The notes beneath the pieces were generated by a model. The model ran no database searches. It was not told the DNA's origin and saw only the letters and a program-made list of their open reading frames with translations. The position numbers and the translations under genes are program-made. From a virus: a stretch of 64,000 nucleotides of DNA. The DNA is taken from positions 1-64,000 of the IMG/VR virus record IMGVR_UViG_3300047321_000170; one strand, given 5' to 3'. This document shows, piece after piece, positions 10,201-16,682 of the stretch (within the stretch, counting starts at the first letter, position 1; each line of letters begins with the position of its first letter).

Positions 10201-10250
10201 GCGGTGGCACCACGAAGCAACTGATCAAGCAAGTAGCGATGGGACAATAA
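4239..10250 (+). CDS. Tail tape measure protein with lytic transglycosylase domain
   Basis: 2003 residues; sets tail length and passes into the cell envelope during infection. Residues 1-480 are highly charged coiled coil with three 61-residue repeats. About 505-735 resembles the TP901-type tape measure core (YEEALAHLKTIAG at 531). Hydrophobic, Gly/Ala-rich segments follow (about 840-905). About 1230-1400 is an SLT lysozyme-like domain: catalytic Glu1258 in NAESRG, then SSKGAMGIAQV and LALAGYNWGQG, able to cut peptidoglycan locally. The C-terminal part is coiled coil, then a Gly-rich tail. At about 0.15 nm per residue the tail would be roughly 300 nm long (inference). It starts two bases after the GT stop. 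Confidence 0.95.
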   Translation: MANQEQVKNFEVGLGLTEDTLRQYSQLKDVLGVIYGQLTKVKQAAAEIQIGGVGARGPNDPALSQQLAALQAELRTLLTSIRSGGPNAQLNSAILSGQQQQKQFSDGRLDLESARIANAQAERRVMLAKQENIAAEARRQYATEEIGLTREIEQVTLRVAAAQKQLTQARLQEDTIAEGASKRAIRDSQLRMQQLREELELRERGARVRLGNTLDNGNDASGAQAQLKAVQDARAALSDSIRNAAGAIRTAENEANRTIAQKTAPVSTAHSAAIREDRTRDYQNELATAQVGPPVDLYYKELQRQAREREAAAEKAQAEERAAFARIQSQIRPAQVEDRRRQQEAEALAAQIGPPTDLFYKELQRKSRELTAAAEKAKQLEQAEFNRQQNQIRPAQIEDRRRQAEAEQMAAEIGPPVELFYAELQKRVKELEAARRKAEQEMQKQQEEFNKAGAKYGPDRTQLLKLRDAQMAKEQQQQESNSDIRQRRHDLTLGDGGASIAMTQAALTTNYFVTQGIVQAFKSAIQFTVEYEEALAHLKTIAGATEGQMATLQSTVESVSNVTRYGAVDLTKAAAALSETGVTVSQMGVALKGVADLATATGEDFNKTVDTVTGALGAFKLSATDTVDITNMIAQAVNSSRLTMDKLKTSIETAGETASEAGVSFKEMLAANVAITNTGTASGATLGGGLRSLLTDLEKPSDKFKATLERVGLTEDDINVKTQGLYGAMSNLHDAGFDAADAMQSFDARAASAYTSLSGNLAAFAEFETSLNSTDAAARANADQMKTLGAQYDRFKNQTSLLVGEGFKPLLDGFKDVVSFAADAETSIRSMSFAVEATGTILGGATIALGTQYVGKLGGGLLGLATGGFAAAEGMAAVGATMGLWIGVAAAAAAGIAFLVNRLTDSKKAFEEQQTAVNTAKDTLTESKQAYDSIGTTIVTLTDKMDALNKHPEMLKREIDDVGKQFEKYGEQLDKSAIQKTEDLIKVLKDLHDQMGQKYELNTVRYGQQLDLLTVQAQQQVQDTNSKFGRNAFNGPSDKIERARSSKNTEYVEGVVGGLNGDDSQYNVLPNGQRSSGYADLGAGLNAPNLASFVKLLGDVGVKDLDKVTSGFKAALDPNATADVGNDPQKAQAYLNLLGQANTGLTAAQIKLGEQRNATGTDDATKQRIDALVQIFANAGDQLKKSVEAGQTLAGNLSQRKVTEADVANIQYENNNPGALARRTEIEKVIQRSVALRTAGLGSSRGIDDLWAAQINAESRGQQFDANGRTLTSSKGAMGIAQVRLSTGPEAARLAGETWDENKFRNDAGYNEKLGKAYMSHMLDLYGGNNTLALAGYNWGQGNVNNLLKKKNPDGTTNDFRVLSNNLTESDFIDKLPKETRDYIARIGGSGAGNLGRFDRLNSSIPVASQVRDLNDLVQSLTAQREASKGNAPEVASIEKQLTAAKTELAAWEKKFDEARVSAAPALKKASAADEAALNARVKALDAQIGNSRNIDEVQAIGKQADDTIAAVYGRKIDTLRAISPKVKTADGTLDYTAEVRQQIESLQNERDEKIKAQDEAIKKHIESIKDALDKAELKKNLEAEAQQFKDEMSDLKQRQQIESTAHSTGLKQAAQPFKNDQAEASYMSDPRYSARFSQVQRTALSFQTAADSDRKDQATLAEDRRHQLQLQAEEEQAKAAFSRTGSKLTDRQDALSKSTDDKEQARIQQQINQLLDEQRTQEEKVTAASDKRKKNAEAILELEEKISSKDASPMGLMEGINAANANFLQQHDLMANAIDGYNSLLGTATNSFEQFFDSIATGSRSAGQAIGDFARSFLKAMLQILEQQAALAAVKAIISAFGGAFGSSGQAAGTTSGVNSYGFTMPTGSIQGGSVGSTGLVTRGGGFTRFAAGGSVNGPITTRDSVNALLKPGEYVLNSDATDMVGTDFLDGLNSKGNRMISKSTPAPLPKRDAKPSFTNVWVVAPDQKPQMGPSDVVAIMSDDIMRGGTTKQLIKQVAMGQ
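5106..5586 (+). repeat. Three 183-base in-frame repeats in tape measure gene
   Basis: Units begin at 5106, 5289 and 5472 (residues 290, 351 and 412), each opening with a form of (Q/E)-(I/V)-GPP-hydrophobic-(E/D)-L-(F/Y)-Y, followed by charged coiled coil. The third unit is incomplete. Exact 61-residue spacing indicates duplication that lengthened the tape measure. Confidence 0.85.
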
Positions 10251-10646
10251 ATGACCGCAACACTCCCGATCTTTGAATTCCCGAACCACATGGTTAGGGA
10301 GACTTACCCGGACCCTGGCACGTCGCTTCAGCTCGGGAACTCGTATCGCTTCGCGACTCCTCCGACCTCGCCCGATCAGCGTGTCTTCACCTTGAGCTTC
10401 CAGACCATCTGGCGTGGAATCAAAGCTGATGGAACGATGGATGCTGACACGTTCTACGACAACAACGCGACGCGTCTACTCCAGTTCTACGAGGCACATA
10501 AGCTGCACAAGACCTTCCAGTACAAGCACAACTGGCTGGGCATGCTGAACGTGCGTTTCAACAAGCCTCTTGAGCTGCCCAACCCCATCAAGGGTGGGGA
10601 CGGATGGACTGAGGACTTCAGCATCGAATTTATTGAAATGCCATGA
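10251..10646 (+). CDS. Minor tail protein, M-like
   Basis: 131 residues in the lambda M position, directly after the tape measure and overlapping the L-like gene by four bases (ATGA). gpM-type proteins are small beta-rich components of the tail tip that surround the tape measure end. The central motif (RVFTLSFQTIW) and C-terminal FSIEFIEMP fit such a beta structure. The assignment relies on size and conserved gene order. Confidence 0.65.
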   Translation: MTATLPIFEFPNHMVRETYPDPGTSLQLGNSYRFATPPTSPDQRVFTLSFQTIWRGIKADGTMDADTFYDNNATRLLQFYEAHKLHKTFQYKHNWLGMLNVRFNKPLELPNPIKGGDGWTEDFSIEFIEMP

Positions 10647-11137
10647 TCGACAACCTACCAGCCTCCCACATCGCTGAGGCGTACGAGCTTGATGCCGACG
10701 CCAAGGTTGACCTCTTCAAGATCTCTCTAAACCAACTGGCCGGAAGCACGATCGTCGGCATGACAGCGAGAAAAGACGTGGTCTGGCAAGGCATGACCTT
10801 CGAGTCAATCCCGATCTCCCTCTCTGGTGAAGGCGTCAACACGACCGGGGAATGGAAACGGCCAAAGCTCTCCATCGCCAACCCTGACGGAATCTGGTCA
10901 GCCTTCATTGCCCAGGGGAAGATGGACGGAGCGCAAATCACGCGTTACCGAGTGTCGCTCAACGACCTCAACGCCAACGCAGCGATCTATCAGATGAACA
11001 TCTGGCGGGTCTCGAAACCGCTGTCCGTGAACAAGCAGCTGGCTGTATTCGAGTTGCGATCACCCCTCGATGGTCAGCAGTTCCTGCTGCCTGGTCGAGC
11101 CTTCTACCCACCGGAGTACCCCCATGTCTCTCTATGA
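10643..11137 (+). CDS. Minor tail protein, L-like, short form
   Basis: 164 residues. The layout (residues DVVWQGMTFESIPIS, a GEWKRPKLSIANPDG turn, then GAQITRYRVSL) matches the N-terminal region of lambda gpL-type tail tip proteins. Lambda gpL is longer and binds an iron-sulfur cluster through C-terminal cysteines. This protein has no cysteine and ends early, so the cluster domain is missing. It overlaps the next gene by 14 bases. Confidence 0.75.
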   Translation: MIDNLPASHIAEAYELDADAKVDLFKISLNQLAGSTIVGMTARKDVVWQGMTFESIPISLSGEGVNTTGEWKRPKLSIANPDGIWSAFIAQGKMDGAQITRYRVSLNDLNANAAIYQMNIWRVSKPLSVNKQLAVFELRSPLDGQQFLLPGRAFYPPEYPHVSL

Positions 11138-11642
11138 CAAGTTCACAAAAGGCTACGAGGACATCCCGTATGTGGTCGGCAAGGACGATTGCTACGGTAT
11201 CGTGCGCCGATGGATGAGGGACAAGTTCGACCTGAACTTGACAAACTATGCCCGCCCGTTCGGCTGGGACGACCAAGGCTTCAACCTGCTGACCGACTTC
11301 TTCAACCGCGAGGGTTTTCAGATTGTCAGCGTTCCGTTCAACAGGCTGGAGATCGGTGATCTTCTGCTGATGCGCCTGGCCAATCGTAGCGGTCATCCAA
11401 ACCACATCGGGATCTATGTCGGCAACGGGTATCTGCTACACCACCTATTCGCGGCGAAGTCCAAAGCAGATCCGCTGACCAAGCAATGGACCTCGCGCGT
11501 CATAGATGTCATCCGGCATCCGGACGTGACTGAGAAGAACAAAGAGTTGATCGAGAAAGTCGATCTGATGAATTTCCTGCCCCCGCACTTGAAGGCACGT
11601 TATGAACGAATTGCTGCTGGCACACTGGAATCCGAACGTTGA
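11124..11642 (+). CDS. Tail tip NlpC/P60 cysteine peptidase (C-terminal half of lambda K)
   Basis: 172 residues from ATG 11124. Cys23 in KDDCYGIV and His94 in HPNHIGIYVGNG are the expected NlpC/P60 catalytic pair, and a further His lies at 106-107. These enzymes cut peptide bonds in peptidoglycan cross-links and help tail penetration or assembly. In lambda this domain is the C-terminal half of gpK; here it is a separate gene that comes before the JAMM gene. It overlaps that gene by 41 bases. Confidence 0.85.
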   Translation: MSLYDKFTKGYEDIPYVVGKDDCYGIVRRWMRDKFDLNLTNYARPFGWDDQGFNLLTDFFNREGFQIVSVPFNRLEIGDLLLMRLANRSGHPNHIGIYVGNGYLLHHLFAAKSKADPLTKQWTSRVIDVIRHPDVTEKNKELIEKVDLMNFLPPHLKARYERIAAGTLESER

Positions 11643-11961
11643 GCGTTGTGGATTCGTGCTTAATGACGACACCATCGTTGAGTGTCCTAACGTTCACGAG
11701 AACCCCGAGAAATTCTTTGAAATCAGCCTAGAGTCCATCGGACAATACCGGGACCGCGTGGTGGCCACATGGCACACGCACCCTATGACCGGGCCGAATC
11801 TGACGGCTGAGGACTACCGAGCATTCCAGGGATACCCCGAGTGGTTTCACTACATCGTTAGCGAACGCGAGGTCTGGTGCTATTACGTCCGCAACAAGGC
11901 GGTGATTCTCGTCGATGAAAACGATCTATCTGCATGGCTCCCTGACGGAGCGACACCCTGA
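11602..11961 (+). CDS. Tail tip JAB/MPN metalloprotease (N-terminal half of lambda K)
   Basis: 119 residues carrying a JAMM zinc motif: Glu15 (VERCGF), His58-Thr-His60-Pro, then Thr68-Ala-Glu-Asp71. This is the deubiquitinase-like fold found at the N-terminus of lambda gpK. It overlaps both neighbours (41 and 47 bases), so all three genes must be translated from one message with re-initiation. The substrate is not known for phage members. Confidence 0.8.
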   Translation: MNELLLAHWNPNVERCGFVLNDDTIVECPNVHENPEKFFEISLESIGQYRDRVVATWHTHPMTGPNLTAEDYRAFQGYPEWFHYIVSEREVWCYYVRNKAVILVDENDLSAWLPDGATP

Positions 11962-12556
11962 ACCGATCCGCGTCCACGCAACCTCGGTCGCGGAGGCTCT
12001 GACGTACCTGAAGCAGCTCCCCAGCTTCGACGTGGAGAACCCCGTTCCGATCAAGGTGAAAGGCTTTGAATGCCGGGACGCGATCTTCGCCCCGACCGAC
12101 GAGACAGAACTGCACGTCTACCCCGCGCTCTCCGGCGCGGGCGGCAATGGCGGTCTGCTTCAGACGATCATCGGGGCGGTGATTTTCGTCGTTGGTATCG
12201 TCGTGGGCGTGCTCACTTCGTGGACGGGTATCGGCGGCTACGCCGGCTTCGGCATGGCGATGTCGGGCGCCATGATGATGCTCGGCGGCATTCTCGCCAT
12301 GCTTGCGCCAACCCCAAAGGCTGGTAACGCCGGTAGTCAGTCGCTATACATACCTTCGAACCAGAACACGACGAAGATCGGCACCCGAATACCTCTCCTG
12401 TATGGGCGAATCCGGCACTTCGGGCACTACCTGTCATTCAACGTTGACGCGCGCAGGCTCGACGACAGCAAGATGAACCTCGCCGGCTACTGCTCCGGCA
12501 AGACCGACTCGAACGGCATCCGCTATTCCTACGGCACCACTTGCCTGATCGCCTGA
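11915..12556 (+). CDS. Tail tip assembly protein, I-like
   Basis: 213 residues. The N-terminal part is a ubiquitin-like region with IRVHATSVAEALTYL. A Gly-rich hydrophobic stretch follows (about 75-130: GGNGGLLQTIIGAVIFVVG, then GMAMSGAMMMLGGILA), as in lambda gpI, which works with J at the tail tip. The C-terminal region (IPLLYGRIRHFGHYLS) resembles the segment just before J in other lambdoid phages. Its stop shares a base with the J start (TGATG). Confidence 0.85.
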   Translation: MKTIYLHGSLTERHPEPIRVHATSVAEALTYLKQLPSFDVENPVPIKVKGFECRDAIFAPTDETELHVYPALSGAGGNGGLLQTIIGAVIFVVGIVVGVLTSWTGIGGYAGFGMAMSGAMMMLGGILAMLAPTPKAGNAGSQSLYIPSNQNTTKIGTRIPLLYGRIRHFGHYLSFNVDARRLDDSKMNLAGYCSGKTDSNGIRYSYGTTCLIA

Positions 12557-15500
12557 TGAAACTCGACAAGGACACCCAGGGTATGCGCGGCGCAGGCGGC
12601 GGCTCAAGCGGGCCGCACCGCACCGACGACAACCTCTTCTCGCGAGACGTTGTCGAGATGGTGCTCGCGCTCGGCGAAGGCCCGATCCGCGGCCTCACGA
12701 ACGGCATGAAGTCGTTTTATGTCGGCGGTACGCCGCTTCAATCCGACGATGGCTCGGTCAACTTCGAGTCTTTCAACCTCGGTGTCATGCGCGGCCACGT
12801 TGGTGATCCGCCTGTCAACTATCAACTCGGTGGCGAGACCTCGAACACCGCAGTCGGAGTGCGTCTGTTCCAGGGAACGTGGGTCACGCGTCAGACCGAC
12901 AGCTCACTGGTCAATGTCGTCGATCAGCTTCAGGTCCGGATACAGTTCTCCCAGCTGTACGTGCAGAACAACGATGGCTCGTACAACAACACGGCGCGGT
13001 TCGACATCCAGTATCGTCAGTCGTCGAGCAACGGCGCGTGGACTGCGTACAGCGGGAATACGATCGCTGTGACTGGGAAGACCTCGTCAGGTTACGTGGT
13101 GGATTACTGCTGGGATGTCCCGCGTGTCAATGACACCTGGGATATTCGCGTTCGTAAGCTGAACCCGGATAGCTCGAACACCGACTTCTGTGACTTGAGC
13201 TGGGAAAGCTACCAGATGGTCACGAAGGGAAACCGGACGTATGACCGCGTGGCGCTCATGCACCTGGTGGCTCTCGCCACCAGCCAGTTCACGTCTATCC
13301 CCGACTTCGGCGTTGAGGTGGACGGGCTTGAGATCCTGATCCCTACGAACTACAACGGCGACACGCACACGTATGACCTGTCGGTCCCGACCTGGGATGG
13401 CTCTTTCAAACAGGCCTGGTCCAACAACCCAGCCTGGATCTTGTATGACCTCTTGATGAACACGAACTACGGGTTGAGGAAATACTACCCGTGGTTGACT
13501 TGCAACCGCTTTGACTTTTACGACGCGGCCCAGTGGTGCGACACGCCCGTCCCGAACGGCAAGGGAGGCGTGCAGCCTCGTTACACCTTCAACATGGCGA
13601 TCAAGGACTCGCAGTCTGGTCTCGACATGTTGCAATACGTCGCTGGAACCTTTGGTGCGGTCATTTTCGATGACGCGACGGGTATGGTCCATCTGCGCGT
13701 GGACAAGTGGGAAGAGCCTCAATTGCTTTTCAGTCCGGAGAACGTGACGCCTGAAGGCTTCACGTACACGTACACTGACATGGCAACCCGGTACAACGAC
13801 TTCGAGGTCAACTTCGTCAACCCGGATCTCGACTGGCAGCAGGACATGCGCCCAGCCAAAGATCCTGATCACATCGCCCTCAACGGTCACATCCCGACAA
13901 CCTTCGATGCCATCGGCTGCACCGACGAGCATGAAGCGCTCCGGCGTGCGTACTATCGTCTGATCACGGCGACGACCGAGTGCGCGACGGTCACCTTCAC
14001 GGTCGCCCGCCTTGGTGCGATCGTTGACCCCTACCGGCCGATCGCTGTCGCGGACCCCTCTTCTGGCTTCTCGATGCCGGGTCGAGTCAAGTCGATCTAC
14101 AACGGCGTGATCTACCTGCGAGACGCAATCTATTTCACGGCAGTCCAGAACTACACGCTCAAACTGCAAACGCGCAGCGGTCTCGCACCGCTCGTGGTGC
14201 GCCCGTCTGCTGTAGGCGCGGCGTATCAGCTCACGATCGTCTCCGGTGTCGTACCGCCGAATGACGTGCCAGACCGCACGGTCTTCACCATCGAAGACAA
14301 CGGCGGCTTTGGTATCGCAAAGCCGTTTCGGGCCATCGCTGTCGAGCCGGTCGACAACAACCCGAATTCGTACAAGATCACTGCGGTCGAGATCAACATC
14401 AACAAGCAGTGGGCAGCGGACAACTGCGTGCCGATCGGCAGCGTGCCCTACTCGTTCAAGAACCCGCTGATCCCGCCACCGCCGACAAACATGGTGCTTG
14501 CCTCTGGCACCAATGAGATAATCATTGGGCAGGACGGGTCGATCATGGCTCGGATCTTCGCTTCGTGGGACGCCCCCGGCAGTGCGATGATCGACCACTA
14601 TGACGTGGCGTGGAAACCCTCGAACCAATCGACGTGGACCTACACGACCAGCTCGGGAGAGAGCATCTTCCTCGCGCCGTGTATCACGGGCGTGCTCTAC
14701 GACATCACAGTCTGGGCGGTCAATGCCTTCGGCAACCGCAGCGCACAGCTGTCCGTGTGGGGCTATAAGTGCGTCGGCAAGGACGATCCGCCGAGCAACG
14801 TCACAAACTTCACGATCCAGCGCCGCCAGAACGACATCCTACTGAAGTGGGACGCGATCAAGGACCTCGACCGTGCTGGCTACGAGATCCGCCTTGGCAC
14901 GAGCTGGGAGACGGCCATGCCGCTGGTCACCGACTACCAGGCGACGCAGTTCGCATGGACCACCGACACGGGTGGCATCTATACGTTCCTGATCCGCGCG
15001 ATCGACACGAGCGGCAACTTTTCGCAGCTGGCCACCAAGCAGACCATCAACCTGCAAGGCCCCTCGCCCGTTAAAGGCGTGATCGCCATTCAGTCGGGCA
15101 ACCGCATTGAGTTCCGCTGGAACCCGAATCCGGAAAACAACATCCTCAGCTACGAGATCCGCGAAGGGGACACCTGGGCCACCGCGGTGTTCGTCGCGCA
15201 GACGAAGGCGACCTCGTTCGGGCTGACGGCGGGCGCGGCCGGCACGCGCAAGTTCTGGATCAAGGCCATCGGCTCGCCGGGGATCTATTCGGACAAGGCG
15301 ACCTTCGTCACGACCGATGTGGCGCAGAGCGACAGCACGAACATCATCTACACGAGCGACGAGCTGGTCAATGGCTTCCAGGGCACGCGCTACAACATGA
15401 TCCCGTACGGCAACACGTTGCGGATGGATGATGGGAAGGCCAAGGCCGAGTACATCTTCAGCGTCAACCTGCCGACCGACTTCCGCGCGCAGAACACGCT

Positions 15501-16158
15501 GTTCGTCGGGCTTGATGCGATCGTAGACTTCACCACGAAGTGGTCTGAGGCCACCTTCCCGTGGAACGATCCGAAAGCTCAAGGTCCGTGGGCCGCACAA
15601 GGCGACATCTCGTCGATCAACTACCTGGCCGAGATCGCGATGCTCCGCACGTTGAGCGACGACATGCTGTATTCGTGGAAGCTCGACAACAACCTGACCT
15701 ACTCCGGCCCCGGTGAAGACGGCGCGATCATGGAGGAGCAGAACGTCAGCTACAAACCTGGCAAGTACGGTTCGGGCCTGTTCGTGCAAACGCCCCCGCT
15801 TCAACCGACGCCGACACGCGTCACGTTCAGCACGAACATCCCGAACAACTTCAGTACGCGCCAGTGGATCGTCCCCTACGACTTGCTCGATGACACCTGG
15901 TTCAGCTGCTGCGGTCGCAACGGGCGCCAGATCACCGTTGGCTATCAGGCATCAATTCAGAGCGTCTACGCAATCGATGACGAGGGCGCGAAGATCTCCA
16001 TTCCGATCGGGCTTGAAATCGGAGAGCGCTACTTCGTCGCGCTGACTCAGGACACGACCACACGCACGTTGTTCATCGGTAAGGAAGACGGCTCGACGTA
16101 CAGCGGCACGATCAATGTAGGCGGCATCGGCGCAACCATCAACTACGCACTCTATTGA
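12556..16158 (+). CDS. Central tail fibre / host specificity protein, J-like
   Basis: 1200 residues from ATG 12556, which overlaps the I-like stop; an earlier TTG at 12541 is less likely. The N-terminus (GGGSSGPHRTDDNLFSRDVV, ALGEGPIRGL) is the conserved opening of gpJ-type proteins that form the tail tip hub. Residues about 640-920 contain three fibronectin-III-like units (PPTNMVLASG; PPSNVTNFTIQ; SPVKGVIAIQSG). The C-terminal 250 residues are unlike lambda J and may form a jelly-roll receptor-binding head. It determines adsorption by analogy with lambda. Confidence 0.9.
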   Translation: MKLDKDTQGMRGAGGGSSGPHRTDDNLFSRDVVEMVLALGEGPIRGLTNGMKSFYVGGTPLQSDDGSVNFESFNLGVMRGHVGDPPVNYQLGGETSNTAVGVRLFQGTWVTRQTDSSLVNVVDQLQVRIQFSQLYVQNNDGSYNNTARFDIQYRQSSSNGAWTAYSGNTIAVTGKTSSGYVVDYCWDVPRVNDTWDIRVRKLNPDSSNTDFCDLSWESYQMVTKGNRTYDRVALMHLVALATSQFTSIPDFGVEVDGLEILIPTNYNGDTHTYDLSVPTWDGSFKQAWSNNPAWILYDLLMNTNYGLRKYYPWLTCNRFDFYDAAQWCDTPVPNGKGGVQPRYTFNMAIKDSQSGLDMLQYVAGTFGAVIFDDATGMVHLRVDKWEEPQLLFSPENVTPEGFTYTYTDMATRYNDFEVNFVNPDLDWQQDMRPAKDPDHIALNGHIPTTFDAIGCTDEHEALRRAYYRLITATTECATVTFTVARLGAIVDPYRPIAVADPSSGFSMPGRVKSIYNGVIYLRDAIYFTAVQNYTLKLQTRSGLAPLVVRPSAVGAAYQLTIVSGVVPPNDVPDRTVFTIEDNGGFGIAKPFRAIAVEPVDNNPNSYKITAVEININKQWAADNCVPIGSVPYSFKNPLIPPPPTNMVLASGTNEIIIGQDGSIMARIFASWDAPGSAMIDHYDVAWKPSNQSTWTYTTSSGESIFLAPCITGVLYDITVWAVNAFGNRSAQLSVWGYKCVGKDDPPSNVTNFTIQRRQNDILLKWDAIKDLDRAGYEIRLGTSWETAMPLVTDYQATQFAWTTDTGGIYTFLIRAIDTSGNFSQLATKQTINLQGPSPVKGVIAIQSGNRIEFRWNPNPENNILSYEIREGDTWATAVFVAQTKATSFGLTAGAAGTRKFWIKAIGSPGIYSDKATFVTTDVAQSDSTNIIYTSDELVNGFQGTRYNMIPYGNTLRMDDGKAKAEYIFSVNLPTDFRAQNTLFVGLDAIVDFTTKWSEATFPWNDPKAQGPWAAQGDISSINYLAEIAMLRTLSDDMLYSWKLDNNLTYSGPGEDGAIMEEQNVSYKPGKYGSGLFVQTPPLQPTPTRVTFSTNIPNNFSTRQWIVPYDLLDDTWFSCCGRNGRQITVGYQASIQSVYAIDDEGAKISIPIGLEIGERYFVALTQDTTTRTLFIGKEDGSTYSGTINVGGIGATINYALY

Positions 16159-16159
16159 C

Positions 16160-16621
16160 ATGGCACACGTAATCTCTGACATCGGCGTGTCAACCAAGGT
16201 CTTGAGCGCCGACTACTTCTACAACGAGTTGATGTCCGACGCCCCTATCGGATACTCGCCTTTTCAACCGTTCGTGCAGGGCGACTATGACTATCAGTCT
16301 GCGTTGTTCCGCATCTCGATGCACTCGGAGAACGGCGACCGCGGTGTCATCAACAAGCTGAACGTTACGGTAGACGTGCCGGATATGTTCGACCGTGGCG
16401 ATCAGATCATCTCCGACACAAGCGGGCCGACCCGCATCTACTTCGCGCGTCCTTTCCACATCCCACCTGTCGTCGTAATCGCGGTGCAAAGCGCAAGCGA
16501 TCCGTGTGTCGCAAAGCTGTACGGTGCGCCGACCCGGCAGTACTTCGACATGATCCTCGAACGCGTATCCGACAAGGCGATCATCGACGGCGCCGCAACC
16601 TGGGCAGCTCACGCGTACTGA
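16160..16621 (+). CDS. Unknown protein after J, possible tail tip accessory
   Basis: 153 residues starting two bases after the J stop, so co-translated. It is beta-rich, with FARPFHIPPVVVIAVQSAS at about 95-113, a pattern seen in small receptor-binding or H-type lectin-like beta sandwiches. I do not recognise the family with confidence. It is the last gene of the lambda-like tail block; a promoter and a new transcription unit follow. Confidence 0.6.
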   Translation: MAHVISDIGVSTKVLSADYFYNELMSDAPIGYSPFQPFVQGDYDYQSALFRISMHSENGDRGVINKLNVTVDVPDMFDRGDQIISDTSGPTRIYFARPFHIPPVVVIAVQSASDPCVAKLYGAPTRQYFDMILERVSDKAIIDGAATWAAHAY

Positions 16622-16628
16622 AACTCCT

Positions 16629-16656
16629 TTGGCGCACTGGCCTGCGTCGTTAAAAT
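16629..16656 (+). promoter_or_regulatory. Sigma-70-like promoter for the fibre/radical-SAM cassette
   Basis: TTGGCG (16629-16634), 16-base spacer, TAAAAT (16651-16656). Transcription would start near 16664, just before an AAAGGA ribosome site and a CAC tract. The TAAAATTCGG context recurs almost exactly at the endolysin promoter. Confidence 0.55.
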
Positions 16657-16672
16657 TCGGATAGCGAAAGGA

Positions 16673-16681
16673 CACCACCAC
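16673..16681 (+). promoter_or_regulatory. Start-associated CAC tract, unpaired form
   Basis: CACCACCAC lies one base from the ATG at 16683 and follows AAAGGA, so here a Shine-Dalgarno site coexists with the element. Confidence 0.6.
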
Positions 16682-16682
16682 G

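Noticed and set aside
13087-14628. A 513-codon open frame on the - strand opposite the J-like gene
   Set aside because: It mirrors the codon pattern of J, has Arg/Val/Asp-rich composition typical of antisense frames in GC-rich DNA, and has no ribosome site or recognisable motif.
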